This document shows, in pieces, positions 1 to 11,773 of a DNA stretch of 64,000 bases. Each line of letters begins with the position of its first letter. Within the stretch, counting starts at the first letter, position 1. The notes under the pieces are model-generated. The model made no database searches, was not told where the DNA came from, and saw only the letters and a list, made by a program, of their open reading frames with translations. This stretch comes from Neurospora intermedia (lineage: Eukaryota; Ascomycota; Sordariomycetes; Sordariales; Sordariaceae). Both the position numbers and the translations under genes were made by a program. The stretch is from assembly GCA_037102815.1 (NCBI GenBank), contig BTPP01000009.1, positions 372,001-436,000 of the forward strand, in the 5' to 3' direction.

Positions 1-890
1 ACAAACCACTACTTACTCTCCTCGAGTCAATGGGTAGCACCCAGAGAAAAGGTGCCATCAAACCGGCCGGAGAACATTGGGGGAAAGCAAATTTCGCAGC
101 AGCTTTGATAGCTGTCGCTGTGAGTGCTGTAGAAGGCCTCTATTAACCTGCTCGTCGTCCTAACGGGGAGGCGGAAAGACGCGACAAAGCATCGTCTTTT
201 CTGTCGGCTCCAGTTCATTCAACAGCGCACCGCCATCCCTACTCCATAAACATCGAGCTGACAATCACAAGTGAACACAGGCAGAAGACGAAACAAAGGA
301 AATGACGATCGTTAAGATAGTGGCACCTTTGCTCTGACAAGTTTACGCATCATTCATACCCTCCGCCGGACAGCCCGGGAAGGAAGTGACCAACGGGCAC
401 GACGATTCTTCCCGGGCAGTAGCGATGCTTCAGGTACTACGCCTTCACAAAGATGCGGGCAGTCCGTCAACGAGAGATACTTTCCATGGCATCTCAGTGT
501 TCCGACGTTCCTTCTTTCTTTCTTTTGGTTAGTTGGGCCACTGCCGTGTTCCCAATTCCCATCTAGCTGCGCCCGACAATATACAAGGCTTGAGTGCTTA
601 GGTAGATACTGTCGGTCACTTCCACCTGTCGCTTGGCCTTCGAGTAGCTGGCTAAGATAGGGCCATCGCTAGGAGGGAGAGTTTCTTCATTTTACACTGG
701 AAGGGTTCTCGAGACAGCGGGAATCGGAAAGTTCCGAGCATGGTGCTCTCATCATCAGATCATTAAAAGCACGTGGCGTGGCCGGGAGTGAAGCCGTCTT
801 TGATCTAGATGGGAAACAGCCAGGGTCGTGATACCCGCTCCAAGACACAAAGGCGCCGGGGGAGGGGGGGCACTGGAGCACTGGGGCACT

Positions 891-909
891 GGGGGGGGGG
901 GGGGGGGGG
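891..909. repeat. Poly-G run (19 G)
   Basis: An uninterrupted run of G lies in a G-rich context that begins near 855. On the other strand it would be encoded as poly-Pro, but nothing suggests a gene. It is a candidate four-stranded G structure and a likely length-variable site. Confidence 0.9.
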
Positions 910-1229
910 CTGCACTCCCGTTCCACTTGCATCCATTTCGTTCTGTTCAGCCAATAGGAATATTGGTCTTACACGGAACATAAGGTAAGGTCCAGTAAAG
1001 TATTCCCGGCATGCTGCGCCGCATGTTTGTTTGTATCCGCAGTACAAAAATTTAGGTATACGGAAGTACGGGTACTTGTGAGCGGTGGTGCGGCCTTAGA
1101 CTGTAGGTACAAACCTCACGGTAAGGCTAGGTACCTTTCGACGGAACTTGGGTACCTCTACCCGTTGGGGAGGGGCTCAGGTTTCTTGTCGTTTCCCCAA
1201 CTCTTGCTCTCCAACGGGTACTAGGCCCG

Positions 1230-1310
1230 CAGGCGATTCCCAAAAAAGACTACACACGGGCTCACCCAAAACCAGTGGACGTGTGTGTACCGTTTTTTGG
1301 GAACCACCTG
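1230..1310. repeat. Imperfect inverted repeat, 28-bp arms
   Basis: The left arm 1230-1257 and right arm 1283-1310 match as reverse complements at 23 of 28 positions by eye. The core is TTCCCAAAAAA on one side and TTTTTTGGGAA on the other, and the loop is about 25 bp. Two of the five mismatches are transitions that would still allow G-U pairing in RNA. It could form a hairpin of about 80 nt on either strand. There is no coding frame and no target-site duplication that I can see. Confidence 0.7.
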
Positions 1311-1950
1311 GCCCGCTACGTTGCGGCGACAGGAGGGAGTTGCGATGGACCCACCTACGACTACAGTTCATCGCGAGGCAAGTACCACCGATCGATGCTA
1401 ACCCACACCCGCTCTTTCAAAAAGAAAGCATAACATCTAAACGGGCCCAGGATCATTTAGACGGTTTTTGGAAAGACCAAAACGACAGAAAACTGTTGCT
1501 CAGATAAAAATGTGGCAGTTCAGTGGTGAGTGTCCCGCAGTGATGTACTTCCCCATTCCGAAACCGGGCAACGGGACCAAAGAGAGCGGCAACTCTGACA
1601 ACTTAGGATGGGCGCGGAAAACGTGTCTTTCGTGCCGACGATGGCCGAAATGAAGGGCGGAATTGTGCCTTGTAGCAAGAACAACTTGTACTTGTTTTGA
1701 AACCAAGGCCAGGTACTACTTTCTGTCCACGTGCATCAAGTCATGCCCTAGCATTTCCTCATCATTCACGTGAGATAGGGCAGGGATTCATGGCCTACAA
1801 GGTCAGGAGGTTGGAAGCAATGATGTTAAACCCATGAAAAAAATGATTGATTTCTCAGCCCGGCTTCCGGGTGTTCTGTCTGGGGCGACGCCTCTTGGCG
1901 CGTCGCTCAACTTTCCTTGCCATGTTTATTTTTCAGCGTTCAGACGGATG

Positions 1951-1990
1951 TTGCAGAGCAGGGCAGAGCAGGGCAGAGCAGGGCAGGGCA
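1951..1990. repeat. Decamer tandem repeat (GCAGAGCAGG)
   Basis: About four head-to-tail copies of a 10-bp unit lie here, the last one diverged. It is a short minisatellite in gene-free DNA. Confidence 0.85.
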
Positions 1991-3564
1991 CCCACTACAA
2001 ATGGTAGGCAGGCAAAAGTGGCCGTGCTGATATAAAGGTATGCAAAGAGGATCTCAATATGCATCTGATGTACTCGTACACAAATGCATGTAGAATAGAA
2101 AAAAAAATTTATTTACACTTGCCGTCACTTGTTCTGTACCATAAGTTCCTCCCCTCTCCACTCCCCGAAAAAAGATGAACCAAGATCTGCTAAATCTGGC
2201 TGCAGCCGTGACAGCGAACGTTGGCGCGATGGACAGGTTAACCCTGACAGAGCGTCCTTGAAAGTATACCCGCATGTTGGGCAGAAGACTGGAACGCCGT
2301 TGTGGCTGTCCCTCCGCAACGGCGGCCACCCGTACAGCGTGAAGATGAGATTTTTCGTCGATGCGCATTTAGTTATACTGGTGTTTTCTATCTGGGTCTG
2401 GCCTCTCTGGACAGATGTTGCATAAGCGGGTGTATTTGTGATTGACTTGGAATAGCCGGCCTGTCCGCGGTCGGTCGGCATGGTGGGTGCTTCGTTGCTG
2501 GTGTGTTGTGTGTCCAGAACGGGCAGGACACTCCTCCAAGTGGGTACTGTAGGTAGCCATTGATGAAGCCCGATGAATTAATTCCTGCCCGGGCGCCTCA
2601 ATTGCGTTCAGCTGTCGACGGAAGTGCCATGAGACATGGGACTTGACCTGTCCGTACCTTAGTGTGGTCCGCTTTCTTGCACGTGCTCTCGCTGTCTTCC
2701 ACAACCTCGGCCCCCCACAGCACTTGTCCCCCCCACCCCCCCTCCCCCTCCTCCTCCCCCCGTCTCCCCTTCTAAGTTTTCTAGTTAGGTAGGTAGTCAG
2801 GGCCAGACCTTTCAGTATACAGGACGCCTGCAACCGGGAAGCAAAAGAACTTGCTATCAATGGGTTTTGCCGAGAACAGATATCGTCAGACAGAAAAACG
2901 CCTTAGTCTGGGTGAAATACGCTGCCGACTTTCGAAGAAAAGTTTATGTAAGATCATGGACTGGTTGGTAATGGATTTTCCCAAACAGAAAAAGCGTGTA
3001 TAAGAAATGTAAGTACCAATAGCTGTACTTCCATGCGACAATGCGACTTTTTCTTGTTTGAGTAGGTACTTGACTGGTGGTTAAAGGTACATCATAAAAA
3101 TCGAACTATTTCCCTGTACCAGAAACCGGGAAGGACCATAACAGGGCGTGGCGCCTATGCCTACCTCTGCATATCTGCTCTTTTCTGGACCCGGAGCAGA
3201 GCCGCTTCCTTACGGGGTTCTTATCAATCTCTTATCGATACCCTCAATCGGGGTAAACTGCATTTTAATCTATGAGTACCTGGACTTGCTACGTTTCTAC
3301 GAGTGCGCCAGTGGCCAGGGCATTGTCACGAGAATCGGCGGTGGTCCATTTACGTAGTGTTGTGAACAGTGATGAATTGATCCCACGGGAGCCCACACAA
3401 GCTAAGGGTATCCGATCCTGCCGTAAACACCCCAAGCAAACCCGAAAATTACCCCCAAAAAGCGCCGTTCTACAGAAGAGGTTGCGTGTATGCTGGCATT
3501 CCACCCGCCCAGTCCTCTGTGCACCGCTCAGGTACATCCTCTGAGTTGGGTAGACGGTGAGGCC

Positions 3565-3969
3565 TTAGCGGTGGCAGAAGCGGCGGATCCATTGCCTCCA
3601 TTGGCAATACAAAGCTTCCCTCGCAATTTGCCTCTGGTTCAGGAGGTACACCATAACCTTGTCATCAAGGTTCTCATCCCTTGAGACTGTCCTCCTCTCC
3701 GAATTTTCCCCATTGCCTTCGGGCTCGGGGGTGTCATCGTCGTCGTCGTCGTCGTCGTCGTCGTTCTCGTTGTGCTGCTCTACAGCAGCCTCCGAGGGGT
3801 GTGGCGACGGCGGCGGAGCCATCATAACGGCCTCCAATGATGTACTCATTGGGACCCCGTCCTCTCCTTCCCGCGGAGAAGGTGTCTCAGCAGACACCTC
3901 CTGGTTAGACCCCGGTGAAGGGCTGGGGTCCAGGTTATCGGAAGGTCTATGAGGACCTTCACGATCCAT
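3565..3969 (-). CDS. Small Asp/Glu/Pro-rich protein (doubtful)
   Basis: This is a single frame of 134 codons with a good start context (acaacATGG). A TATA-like TATATATG lies on the minus strand about 80 bp upstream (near 4053). The middle of the protein is a run of ten Asp encoded by a GAC microsatellite (plus-strand CGT repeat, about 3736-3764), flanked by Pro/Ser- and Glu/Asn-rich segments. The last 30 residues are different in character: hydrophobic and basic, with several Trp and Arg, suggesting a short helix. I recognise no family. The main doubt is that a trinucleotide repeat keeps frames open by itself, so this may be a chance frame. Composition and the distinct C-terminus are the only arguments for a gene. 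Confidence 0.35.
   Translation of the reverse strand: MDREGPHRPSDNLDPSPSPGSNQEVSAETPSPREGEDGVPMSTSLEAVMMAPPPSPHPSEAAVEQHNENDDDDDDDDDDTPEPEGNGENSERRTVSRDENLDDKVMVYLLNQRQIAREALYCQWRQWIRRFCHR
3736..3764. repeat. CGT trinucleotide microsatellite
   Basis: About nine copies of CGT on the plus strand encode the Asp run of the overlapping minus-strand frame. It is likely variable in length between strains. Confidence 0.9.
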
Positions 3970-6900
3970 GTTGTCGAGCTACAATGGAATGTCAAGGTCA
4001 ATGTTGTACTCGAGAAAGAAGCGCGAGGGAGGTATCAATAGGATGGGGACACATATATAGTAAAGGTTTCAACGCTTCTTTGTGGGTATCTTACAAGAAG
4101 GGGGAACCGGAATGATTTAGTTAATCTAGGCTTGAGAGGTTCCAGTTATGTTAGCATAGCATGGCATGAGTGTTGACGACAGCAATGTCCACGAGAGATG
4201 CTTACATATACTCAGAGTGAGTACAATGAGATCAACAAGGTAAGTGCGTGGTAGGTAAAGTGCACGTAGGAATGGATGTCGAACTCAAAAATGTCAGGAA
4301 CCAAGGTTTGAACCTTGGAACGAAGAGCGGGCAGGCAGTTATGCCTCTGATGAGAGAACCAAAGTCAAGTGAGCTTGGGTATAAGGGATACCTTTGACAC
4401 CCTTGATTTGGCACACGAATGCAGTGACTAACGGCGCTCAGTAGTCGGATGTTTGAGCTTGAGTTTCTGAGAATGGGTGTGATGGTCGAGGGGAGAGCCC
4501 CATCTTATAGTCATTTTCGGAGTCGTTGGAAGAAAATTAACAGACCCAAAAACCTTGCTTCTGCAGCAATCTTGACTAAGCTGGGTTTTCTGTGCCAAGT
4601 TATTCGAAGTGAACATGAAAGCAGACATGCTGATGTACCAATCGCATATGTGCTATGCGCAGAAAACTGGACATCGTGACCCAGTTGTGAGCTTGAACAG
4701 CTTTGACTTGGCGGCCTTCTTTCTGTCTGTAGTGCAGTACGGGAGCTCTTCTGTAGATACGCAAAAGTGTCCGAGTCGTCTTCTGCTTTGCGTTCTTCCC
4801 TCTGTGTCACTCTGTTTCCTTCAAGGCGGCAGTACTCCAACACCGCCCAGTGAAATGTGAGAAGCCTACTGTCAACCGTAGCCGGCGACAGATTCGAGCG
4901 TCATGAAAGAAACGTGAGCTTGCTCCAATTAGAGTTATTTCCCTCATCCGCTCCAAGGAAATGACTTCGTACTTCTTAGGCCGCAGGTGATAGGTGGTAG
5001 CTGGCACAACTTGTTTTGGTGGCGAAAACAGGCTGGTACATTGATGCGCTCAAACCCGACTGTTGCTGCGCTACACCAGCGTCACGATGCGCCAGCAAAG
5101 CAGGGAGATGGCGCATGAGTAATTTTATCGAACGATGTTTGAGTCAAGGTGATCTCGCGTGCTGGCTCACTGACAAATCTTTATTCGTGATGGAAAGCCA
5201 TGTGAGACTGAAGCTGGAGCCGGGAAGCCACACAGTCCATTCGGGGAGTTGAGAGACAACCCCCCCCAAAAACAAATCACAACGAAGACAGCACACTGGC
5301 AGAAGAGCCCATCGCAAGACGTCCTTGCTGGAACTTGTAGAGGGGCGCTCACTTGTTGTAGTTGTTGTTGTTCCGCTGTAGAGGTAAGGTTGGTCTCCGG
5401 GATTCGCCCGCTAAACTATGGTGGGACTACTGGAGACCGGCCCCTACACCTCCCACTACCGCTGGAGCTCATCGCCCCATGAGGTGCCGACATGAAGCAA
5501 AGTATAGCTGGAGAGCTCCATGAGGTAATCGTTGTCTGTTTTCGGAAGTGGTACCGTTTGTCTCGCAAGTTTAGATTCGGCGTCGTGCAGAGAAGACGCA
5601 GGGTTCAACACCGCCAAATTGCTTTTGGCGCCCGTCAAAGCATATACGTGGTTGTCGGACACACACCGTCAACCCTACATGTCGGAAGTCCCATTCTGTA
5701 AAACGATGCGCTTTTGTTCTGTTTCAAAGTTGCGAGTTGGACTTTTGGGGGCTCAAGGAGTCAAATGCGGGATGTCGCGTCCATTACCCTTGACATGTCG
5801 CTAAGTTCGAGGTATCAGAATCTTCGGTTCTCGTACGGGAATCGGTCTGAGATGTTCGATTTACAGCCCTGAAGCTTCACATCACATGACACATTCCTGT
5901 CTGGCATCGGTTAGTACATTTTAGCACTGGTAATCGGGGAACGCAAGAGAGGGTTGGACTCAAACATACATGTTCTTCCACGTGAGCTCCCTTGCGGGGA
6001 GGTGTTGAGAGAAAAAGGGAGACCACAAGAGAGTGTCCTGTTCGCCAGTGGAGATGGAGGCATGTGCAACCTAACTGGATGCTCAGAGTGGGTTCGTTGG
6101 AAGAATCGGAGGGTGGTTGATTAGGAAGAAGAGAAGACTAAGATACCAAAAGCCCAGAAGACAGTTAAATACCCCGCCGATACTTCAGACACCATAGCAC
6201 CTTCTCCATGAATCAAGCAGTGCAGGAAAGCTTCGACCAAAAATTTGAGACCTACGTACCCTAACAATGAGGCTGGGGCACTTGACCTGCCTGCTGCCTG
6301 CCCGTAGATGAACATTTCAAGGTCTGTCTCGAGATCTGCCTTAAAATGCCCGTGTACGTAACTAGGTAGGCGGCACTCATGTGAATTTGGCAGGAGCTCA
6401 TGAGACGCCGAAGATCATGAAGATGTGTGAGTGGTACTTCACAGAAAATGGAAGAGTGAGATGGTCGCTTCCTTCCTTCCATGCTTGGCGGTGGCTCTCC
6501 TTCCTTCTTTCCTTCCCTAGAGGTACGTTCACACCATTTGAATCTTAAGCTGGAACCACATGCACTCTGATCACATATACGGAGGAAGCTGTGACTACCT
6601 TAGCCATTGCCTGTGAAATTTACCTCTAGGTACTTACTTTCTTTCGAAAGGTATGACACATACTTGAGTAAGCTGCGGCCAAGGCGCCTGCAAAGTACAT
6701 CTACTATACTAGAGCTGGTACATCAATGTCATTACCAAGACTGGACCTGGAAGATGTATTCGTGATCGTCGAACTTAAGCACAAAAATCATGATGGATCA
6801 ACATCAGGCTGCCCAGTGTCGCTAGTGCCAACACTCATGCTACGGCATCTGTCAAATCAGATGCCCTGAGATTGATCTGCTTTACCGTCAATGTCCTGAT

Positions 6901-7734
6901 TCTCGACATTATTGGAAGGCAATTTCAGCTAACTATCCACTCCTCTCAGCTATTTACCATGAGAAAGTACTACCCAGAGGGCAGGATACCCTAACCTACC
7001 TCTAAGTACTGACGGCTATGCACTCAGGCCGATCTCTCTCTCACTCTCTCACTCTCTCACTCTCTCTCACTCTCTCTCTCTCTCTCTCACTCTTTTCTTC
7101 TTCTTTCTTTTCTGCTTCTGCACGAACCACACACAGCGGCAGGTTAACCGAAAGACAATATCTAATTGTCAATTCGATAGTCAAAAACAAGTCGCGTCAT
7201 CCAGGCTCGGCCGCGGACAGCGAAATCATCATGACAGTCACCCTAATATCAACCCATTACTTTTCTTCGCAATTCGCAACATAGGTGAAGTAATCAGCAT
7301 CACCATTCCGATATGGTCAAAGCTCCCGCACTGCATAAAACGCGTTGGGAGATGGAGGGATGCGCTCTCTCCATCTCCACCCAAGATGTTCTCCTCACAG
7401 ATGCCATGTCCATTTGGAGTCAAAAGGCGGGAGCAAATCGGGGGAAAGCACCTGTCAATGTTGCACCCGTGTGTGACTATGGGATGAACGCTGCATTCAA
7501 TTACTGCGTTGTCAGCAGCACATCAATTCAGGCTCAATGAAATATTGAATGAAGGCTCAATTGAACCATGGATGGGTTAGAACCGAAGCAGACATATCAC
7601 TCTATCGTCGCCTACCACAACTTTAAAAGCGACAATGCCCACATCCAGACCGGGCTTCAATTCCTTCCTGGAGATCCAGCGCGCAAATACCAATCAAGGC
7701 AACACCCGACTCCAACACCCAGTAGCCCAACATC
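3970..7734. other. Gene-free stretch
   Basis: No gene is supported in 3.7 kb. Notable items are a perfect 8-bp-arm palindrome at 4301-4318 (CCAAGGTT, two spacer bases, AACCTTGG), four copies of the octamer TAGAGGTA (5379 and 6518 plus, 6621 and 6997 minus) and the CT microsatellite at 7031-7098. The last 120 bp is the promoter and leader of the SnoaL-like gene, with a weak TATA-like TTTAAAAG at 7622. Confidence 0.6.
7031..7098. repeat. CT microsatellite
   Basis: A long imperfect CT tract with regular CTCACT interruptions continues into a TTCTT-rich segment. It is a pyrimidine tract on the plus strand, about 640 bp upstream of the next gene. Confidence 0.9.
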
Positions 7735-8657
7735 ATGGAGCAGGAACTCGCAGAACTCAAAATGCAGGTACTCACCTTGCAAAAAGAAATTTCCCGCGTC
7801 TCCGGTAAGCACCCAACTATCATTTACCCGCATCGCATTTCCACTTCCTAATGAACAAACATCCAGACGAAGCCGAAATCCGCAAAACCCACCACAAATA
7901 CGGCTACTACCTCGACAAATGTCTCTACAACGAAGTAGTCGACCTCTTCTCCAACCGCCCCGACACCTTCGTCGAGTTCCTCGGCTCGCGCTACCTCGGC
8001 AAAGCCGGCGTCGAGCGCCTCTACAAGAAACGCTTCGCCGAGACCTTTGTCGCCGGCCGCAACGGTCCCATCCACGGCTTTCTGCTCGACCACATCATGA
8101 TGCAAGACATCGTCGACGTCTCCCCCTCAGGCGACCACGCCTGGTGCCGCATGCGCGCCCTGATGCAGGCCGGCACCCATCACTCCATCGAGAAAGACCT
8201 GCCGCTGGGCCACAGACAGTGGTGGGAAGGTGGTCTGTACGAGAATGAGTATGTGAAGGAAGACGGGGTGTGGAAGCTTTGGAGGTATAGGTACTTTCCG
8301 TTTTGGCATGCGGATTTCGAGGCTGGATGGAGTAAGACCAAGCCGAATTATGTGCCGTGGCCGACGAAAACGTTTCCGGAGGACCCCACGGGCCCGGATG
8401 AGATTCTCGAGAGAAAGATGTTGTGGCCGGATACGAGGGTGGTGCCGTTTCATTATCCGCATCCCGTCACGGGGAAGAGGATCAATGGTGATGATTTGAG
8501 AGCGCCCAGGTACGGAAAGGGGGTGCAGGAGGGATGTGAAGAGCCTTTAGTATTGGAGTTGCCAGGTGGGAGCAAGTGGGAGGGGGCAGAGGAGCGGGAG
8601 AGTCGGAAGTGGGAAAGGGTGTTGCCTGAGTTGGTGCAGGACAAGGCGGAAAAGTGA
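7735..8657 (+). CDS. SnoaL-like (NTF2-fold) protein
   Basis: There are two exons, 7735-7804 and 7867-8657, joined by a 62-bp intron (donor GTAAGC, acceptor CCAG), giving 286 residues. The first exon supplies a short amphipathic helix with Leu at heptad spacing, which runs into DEAEIRKTHHKYGYYLDKC. That layout is typical of the SnoaL-like superfamily (scytalone dehydratase / polyketide cyclase fold). The region up to about residue 160 fits this fold, including the WWEGGLYENEY and VWKLWRYRYFPFWHADF strands. The remaining 125 residues form a fungal extension containing PWPTKTFPEDPTGPDE and a histidine-rich VVPFHYPHP segment. Family members include dehydratases and cyclases of aromatic metabolism, but the substrate cannot be told here. 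Without the first exon, the second exon frame has an in-frame ATG inside the intron (7851) that would give a truncated start, so the spliced start is preferred. It converges with the monooxygenase gene downstream. Confidence 0.85.
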
Positions 8658-10148
8658 GTGGTGCGGTAAAGGGGTGGGTTCCATCGGTCTAAGGTCAGTT
8701 TTCGTTCCGTCATTCGGGTATCGCCGCAAGTCCACTCACGGGAGGCGTCGAGTGAATGAAAGACTTCTCAAAACTTCTCGTGGGATTTAGTCCAGTCTTC
8801 CGCATGCATGCAACTGTCGACGTGTATCAGTGCAGTGCAATTTTCGTCATGATGGCTTTGGTGGGGAACCCCCCGCCTACATGTATCTTCTATGCCCCAG
8901 ATAAGTATTCCTGCACACTACAATACCTGCTGCATGCCTGGTATTGACACATGTCAGCGCCTTTGCTGTACTTGGGGTCTTGTCAAACTTGCTGATGCTA
9001 GCCCGCACGCAATGTAAATTTGGGGCAGTGACTTGGAAAACGGTAACAAATTCCCCGATCAACCTGGGTTTGGTTTGACCTGTCGTCGTTCCTGTGAGGA
9101 TTTATCGCGTGTTTAAAGCCTTGTAACAAATTGCGAGAAGTCATACCCCAAGACGAGATGTGAGCTGTGAAATTTATGGAAGTTTTACGACCTCCAACCT
9201 TGGTTAGGTTGATGGGTATGGCCGTTCTAGTCGAGATCCGCCATTGATCCCTCCCTTCCATTTCCGCACCGTGTCAGGACACTTGCTCATTAATCCAGTC
9301 ATTACGGTTAGGGAAGCCTCAGGGGATCTTCAATCAACTTTTTGACATCCATTGTACCTGGAAATCAGTGTCCTGGATGTTTTTGCTCCACGCAGGTTGG
9401 ATCACTGTTGAGTGTCCGGTCACCCTTCTGGCTCCTGTTCCCTTCTCCCAAGGCAGCCCCGCACGTGCCCGCACCCGAACATCTTCCTTATTACCCGGCA
9501 GCCGCCACACCATCAACCACGGTTCGGTGGACTATGGAAACAGAAACTTGGGAGGGTATTTACTTCAATTATTGCAAATGTTGTCCGGATACAATGTCCA
9601 ATTCCCAATTGTAGTTCCCTTTGTGGAAAGTTCTTGCCGAGCACAGAAGGGTCTGATGCCTCATTCGTCCCTTCGTTTAGACCGTTCGGACGAAAAAGAG
9701 GCTACCTTAGTCTCGGATTCATCCCAAAATTGTGAAACAACCGAAAAGAACATGCCAAGGCGCTCGACGAAGTCGTCGACAGTCACAGCGTCACGAGCTG
9801 TTGAACGCCTTCATGTTAACATCATCCCGACACACGCCAAAAAGCAACCCCGCTGTAAGCACCAAGAAACCACCATGGAACTGAAGCAACCAGATCAATT
9901 GAAAAGCACTCGCAAATGCCTTCGAGATGCAAGTAACAGTCCCAGTTACCAATGTCCCTGACTTTCGGTGGAGTATACCCCATACGAAATCTCCCTCCCT
10001 GCGTTGGCACTCCGCCCCTACTTTTCGCACACATATCAGCACAACATCATGATGAATTCCAACCAAATTTCAGGTCTCATTTCAAACACTATATCCAAAT
10101 GTAGAGGTACACATCAGCATTGTAATCCCGAGCCCACACCCCACCCCC
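8658..10148. other. Intergenic, convergent 3' ends
   Basis: This lies between the SnoaL-like gene (plus) and the monooxygenase gene (minus), both ending here. A long open frame at 9377-9961 is judged accidental. One TAGAGGTA octamer lies at 10102, just past the monooxygenase stop. Nothing else is recognised. Confidence 0.6.
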
Positions 10149-11773
10149 TCACAACTTCGCCCTCGAGAACTTCTCCTCCTCCTCCCTCGCCTGCTCATTC
10201 ACCCTCTTCCACATCCTCTTCCGCAAATCATGCCCCTCCATAAACGCTCTAAACCACTCCGGCCTAAACCTAGGCAACTTCCTCCCCACGCCCCTCGCCG
10301 TCTCGCCCTCTCCCGCTAATCTCCTCAATGTCTCAAAGTACTCCTCAAACTCCGGATATATCAAACTAAACCTGGGTCCATCGCCCTTCTCCTTGATCCT
10401 CTCCTTCTCCCACTCCTGCATCTCCTTTAGCGTCGGCACCACCTGCGCGCGACCAGCGAGTATCCGCGCAGCATACACCGCTTGCCACTCAAACACCTTG
10501 AACGTCAATCCTGCACCAACGGCACCGACAAATAAGAGGGAAGGATCCTTTTGCCAGACGACATGCTGGTAGAGGTCCGGGACGCGGTTATTGCGGACGG
10601 GTAGCATCTGCGACAAGAAGGGGAGAGTCCAGGTGTACCCCGTGCCGAAAATGATGTGGTCCACGTTGGGAATGGACGTGCCGTCTACGAGATAAACGGT
10701 GCGTGTCTTGGGGCATACCCTAGAAATGGACGGGTGGTTCTCGATGCGCGGGTGCTTGAATGCCTCGCCGCCAAAGTATCCGTTGAAGGTGTGTCCTACA
10801 GTAATAGCGTGCACAGGAGTTTGGGCGGTGCGCGAGTGAGCGAGGTCGTAGGCGATGTCGGCGGCGGAGACGGAGGCGCCTACCACTACTACTTTCTGCG
10901 CGTGTCGTGGTGTCAGTTTTTACCGATAAGCGCGAGATGGGTGGTAAAGGGATGTATGTGTACAAACGAACCTTATCCAGATAAAGATCCCTCCCCCGAA
11001 ACTGTTTACTATGAAGTACACTTCCCGGTCTTTGCTTCTCAAACGCTTCGAGACCTTCCACCGCAGGAACCCACGGCACCCAGTAATGACCACTGGCCAC
11101 CACCACGGCATCGAACCACTCCACCCACCAATAATCTTGTTGTTTCCCTTCCTTGCGCAGCGTCACCTTCCACTCATCACCGACCTTTTCGACTTTCTCG
11201 ACCGTTGTGGAATACGATACCAAGTCCTGATACCCGTTGCGATTCACTAGCTTTTCAATGTACCCACGCACGCTCTTCCAGTGGCGGAACGGCGTGTTGG
11301 GACCGTGCAGGTTAATAGAGAACTCGCTCTTTTCCGAGGGAAACGGTTCCTGGCTGAACTCCATAGGGAGGGCATCGACGTTGGTTTCCAAGTAGGGATA
11401 GACGGAGGATTCGGTAAAGCGCGCTTGGTCCAGTTTGGGCGTGAAGCATGGGAGGACTTCCGGGATGGGAAGTGGTGGGTCGGCGGTGCGGTTGGAGAGG
11501 GAGGTGAAGTCGGTAAGGGGTTGAGGGCGGTTGGTGTCGCCGATCCTTTTTTGGGTGTTAGTGAGAGGAAATTTGGAGGTGTGGAAGGACGGGTGTGAGC
11601 AAGACTCACCAACATCCTCCTGGTCCTTCTCGTCTCTCAAACACGCGGATGAGATCGAATGTCCTTTCCTGGGCGAGGGCATCAATGGTGATGGCGCCGG
11701 CGGGGCCCGCGCCAATGACGGCTACCCTCTTGATGGGCTTTTTTGTCTGATGTTGCTGTTGTGTTCTGGACAT
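10149..11773 (-). CDS. Flavin-containing monooxygenase
   Basis: There are three exons on the minus strand: 11773-11610, 11545-10972 and 10895-10149, giving 494 residues. The introns are 64 bp and 76 bp. Residues 17-26 (VAVIGAGPAG) are the FAD-binding Rossmann loop, and residues 248-257 (VVVVGASVSA) are the second, NADPH-binding loop. The segment just before it, HSKQFRG, is the FMO-type signature region, and SGHYWVPWVP precedes it. These place it in the class B FAD/NADPH monooxygenases, which oxygenate soft nucleophiles (S, N) or act in secondary metabolism. The fungal members of this size are cytosolic. The start at 11773 is chosen because the frame further upstream has no Met closer to the Rossmann motif. 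The second donor is GTTCGT, less common than GTRAGT, but the resulting join LDK-KVVVVGAS fits the family. It sits 0.7 kb downstream of the MFS exporter gene on the same strand. Confidence 0.92.

Larger units (their letters stand above)
1..3564. other. Gene-free stretch with low-complexity tracts
   Basis: I see no convincing gene here. Open frames of up to about 160 codons exist but lack protein-like composition, splice support or recognisable motifs. The stretch holds a 19-G run (891-909), an imperfect inverted repeat (1230-1310), a decamer repeat (1951-1990), a C/CT-rich tract (about 2723-2770) and one copy of the octamer TAGAGGTA (1153-1160, minus). Absence of genes is judged by eye only. 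Confidence 0.6.

Noticed and set aside
2369-2860. 163-codon minus-strand frame with Arg/Gly-rich segment
   Set aside because: The Arg/Gly-rich part is the translation of a CT/C tract. No other feature supports a gene.
4301-4318. Palindrome resembling a tRNA T arm (GGTTCAAAC-like)
   Set aside because: No acceptor stem, D arm or anticodon arm could be drawn around it on either strand.
9368-9961. 197-codon open frame on the plus strand
   Set aside because: It starts with GTG, lacks recognisable motifs or a promoter, and lies between two convergent genes.
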